From contig NZ_OY762905.1 in the NCBI RefSeq assembly GCF_963666525.1, positions 2,338,001-2,402,000 on the forward strand: DNA of 64,000 nucleotides, read 5' to 3'. Each line of letters begins with the position of its first letter. Position 1 is the stretch's first letter. Shown here piece after piece: positions 63,051 through 64,000 of the stretch. Origin of the DNA: an uncultured Cohaesibacter sp. GTDB lineage: Bacteria > Pseudomonadota > Alphaproteobacteria > Rhizobiales > Cohaesibacteraceae. The notes beneath the pieces are model-generated. The model was not told the origin of the DNA. It worked only from the letters and a program-made list of their open reading frames with translations, and ran no database searches. Both the position numbers and the translations under genes were made by a program.

Positions 63051-63734
63051 CTACGGCACCAGCTTGTATCCGCCCGATTCCGTAATCAGCAATTCGGCAT
63101 TGGAGGGATTTTTCTCGATTTTCTGCCGCAGGCGATAGATGTGGGTTTCCAGGGTATGGGTGGTCACACCGGAATTGTAACCCCATACTTCGTGCAACAG
63201 CACATCGCGACTGACCGGTTTGTCCCCTGACCGATAGAGATATTTCAAAATCGAGGTCTCTTTTTCCGTCAATCGCACCTTGCCGCCTGATTCGTCGGCC
63301 AGAATCTTCGCCGCAGGCTTGAAGGTGAAGCGACCGACCGTAAAGGTCGCATCTTCGCTATTCTCGTGCTGACGCAACTGGGCCCGGATACGGGCGAGCA
63401 GCACGGCAAAGCGGAACGGTTTGGTGACATAGTCGTTGGCGCCGGCTTCCAGCCCCAGAATGGTATCCGAGTCCGTGTCATGGCCGGTCAACATGATGAT
63501 CGGTGCCCGGAAGTCGCCCTTGCGCAACAGCTTGACGGCCTCGCGACCGTCCATGTCTGGCAACCCGACATCAACGATCAGCAGATCATAGTGATCCGAA
63601 CGGGCTGCCCGCAACGCGTCGGCAGCGCAGTCTTCCTGCGTGATTTCGAATTCCTCGTAGAGCGACAGCTGTTCGATCAATGCTTCACGCAGTTCGGTGT
63701 CGTCATCAACCAGCAAAATCTTTCTAGCTGTCAT
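63051..63734 (-). CDS. OmpR-family response regulator
   Basis: This 227-residue protein has a receiver domain (residues 1-120) with acidic DDD near the N terminus, phosphoacceptor Asp in LLIVDVGLPDMDG and Lys in VTKPF, then a winged-helix OmpR DNA-binding domain ending ETHIYRLRQKIEKNP. No sensor kinase is in the window. ATG 63734 has GGGAG 10 bases upstream; ATG 63743 is too close to that site. The target is unknown. Confidence 0.94.
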   Translation of the reverse strand: MTARKILLVDDDTELREALIEQLSLYEEFEITQEDCAADALRAARSDHYDLLIVDVGLPDMDGREAVKLLRKGDFRAPIIMLTGHDTDSDTILGLEAGANDYVTKPFRFAVLLARIRAQLRQHENSEDATFTVGRFTFKPAAKILADESGGKVRLTEKETSILKYLYRSGDKPVSRDVLLHEVWGYNSGVTTHTLETHIYRLRQKIEKNPSNAELLITESGGYKLVP

Positions 63735-63926
63735 CTGTCTCATGCTCCCGGATGGTTCGAAGTCACACAATATCAAGGCCTCGTCGCCGGACTCCTGGCG
63801 AATATTCTATAGATAGAAACACTCACGAGCCAGACAAGATCTGCTTGCACTTAAGAACAGCCTAAATGATTTTCAAATCACGGCAAATCACGTCGCCGTC
63901 ATGACCTGTTTTTCCTCAGCTCCGGT

Positions 63927-64000
63927 TCAGCAACATTCGATTTCCACTTTCTCCAGCAGAGCCGCCGCCTCTTCGTCCTCATGGTCTTCGAACAGGTCAC
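63927..64000 (-). CDS. C-terminal end of a gene leaving the window
   Basis: On the minus strand the last 74 bases read as 23 codons plus a TGA at 63927-63929, giving an acidic C-terminal tail ending VEIECC. The rest of the gene lies beyond the right edge. The tail alone is too short to name a family. Codon use fits the neighbours, and the gene would be upstream of the response regulator in the same direction. Confidence 0.5.
   Translation of the reverse strand, partial: DLFEDHEDEEAAALLEKVEIECC

Overview
The window reads as a chromosomal segment of an alphaproteobacterium, most likely a member of the Hyphomicrobiales (Rhizobiales). I base this on gene order: ffh-rpsP-rimM-trmD-rplS-leuC, hemC-hemD-Mic60-like-hemY opposite tsaD-gpsA-YciI-EVE, thioredoxin/TPR-LON-Trm112, and tesB next to glnK-amtB. 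The coding sequence is GC-rich with tight spacing and many ATGA overlaps. A Cohaesibacter-like marine lineage is possible, but that is only an impression. I see no insertion sequence, prophage, CRISPR array or origin. Most genes are core or widely shared metabolism; accessory character is limited to a few clusters.

Layout. 1-6047: an operon of a DUF2126 amidoligase (5' end missing), a circularly permuted ATP-grasp/alpha-E fusion and a transglutaminase-like protease. Together these match a predicted but little-characterised peptide-ligating system. 6119-12095: an acyltransferase, tRNA-Gly, a prolyl-tRNA editing protein, a CnoX-like thioredoxin, LON-domain and Trm112-like genes, and a UbiH-family hydroxylase. 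12349-16573: tesB, then a nitrogen-control unit (sigma-54 promoter, glnK, amtB), pyrophosphatase and YggT. 16574-22110: a TerB-like/glutamine amidotransferase pair, an aldo/keto reductase, a zinc alcohol dehydrogenase and two related small membrane proteins. 22417-26824: a three-gene ABC exporter with a NEW3-domain membrane protein, plus two orphan membrane proteins.

27134-33638 is the best accessory candidate. It is one operon encoding a ferric-iron/aminoethylphosphonate-type ABC importer (ATPase, binding protein, fused permease), a metallo-beta-lactamase-fold hydrolase, a dual-specificity-type phosphatase and a LacI regulator. A perfect 16-bp palindrome lies just upstream of the first gene. 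The gene set suggests import and dephosphorylation of a phosphorylated compound, with the LacI protein controlling its own operon; the substrate is unknown.

33691-51528 returns to housekeeping: tRNA-Thr, the heme operon with a Mic60-like protein, tsaD-gpsA-YciI-EVE, a TetR regulator opposite a small membrane protein with paired operators, and the leuC/rplS/trmD/rimM/rpsP/ffh block with an extra metallohydrolase inserted. 51833-64000 carries an HAD phosphatase, a diguanylate cyclase, a Lys1-type saccharopine dehydrogenase, cytochrome c' with cytochrome b561, an Lrp regulator opposite ornithine cyclodeaminase, acetyl-CoA synthetase, a sulfotransferase-like gene beside an AT-rich gap, a cyclic-nucleotide-binding protein and an OmpR-type response regulator. 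A gene runs off the right edge.
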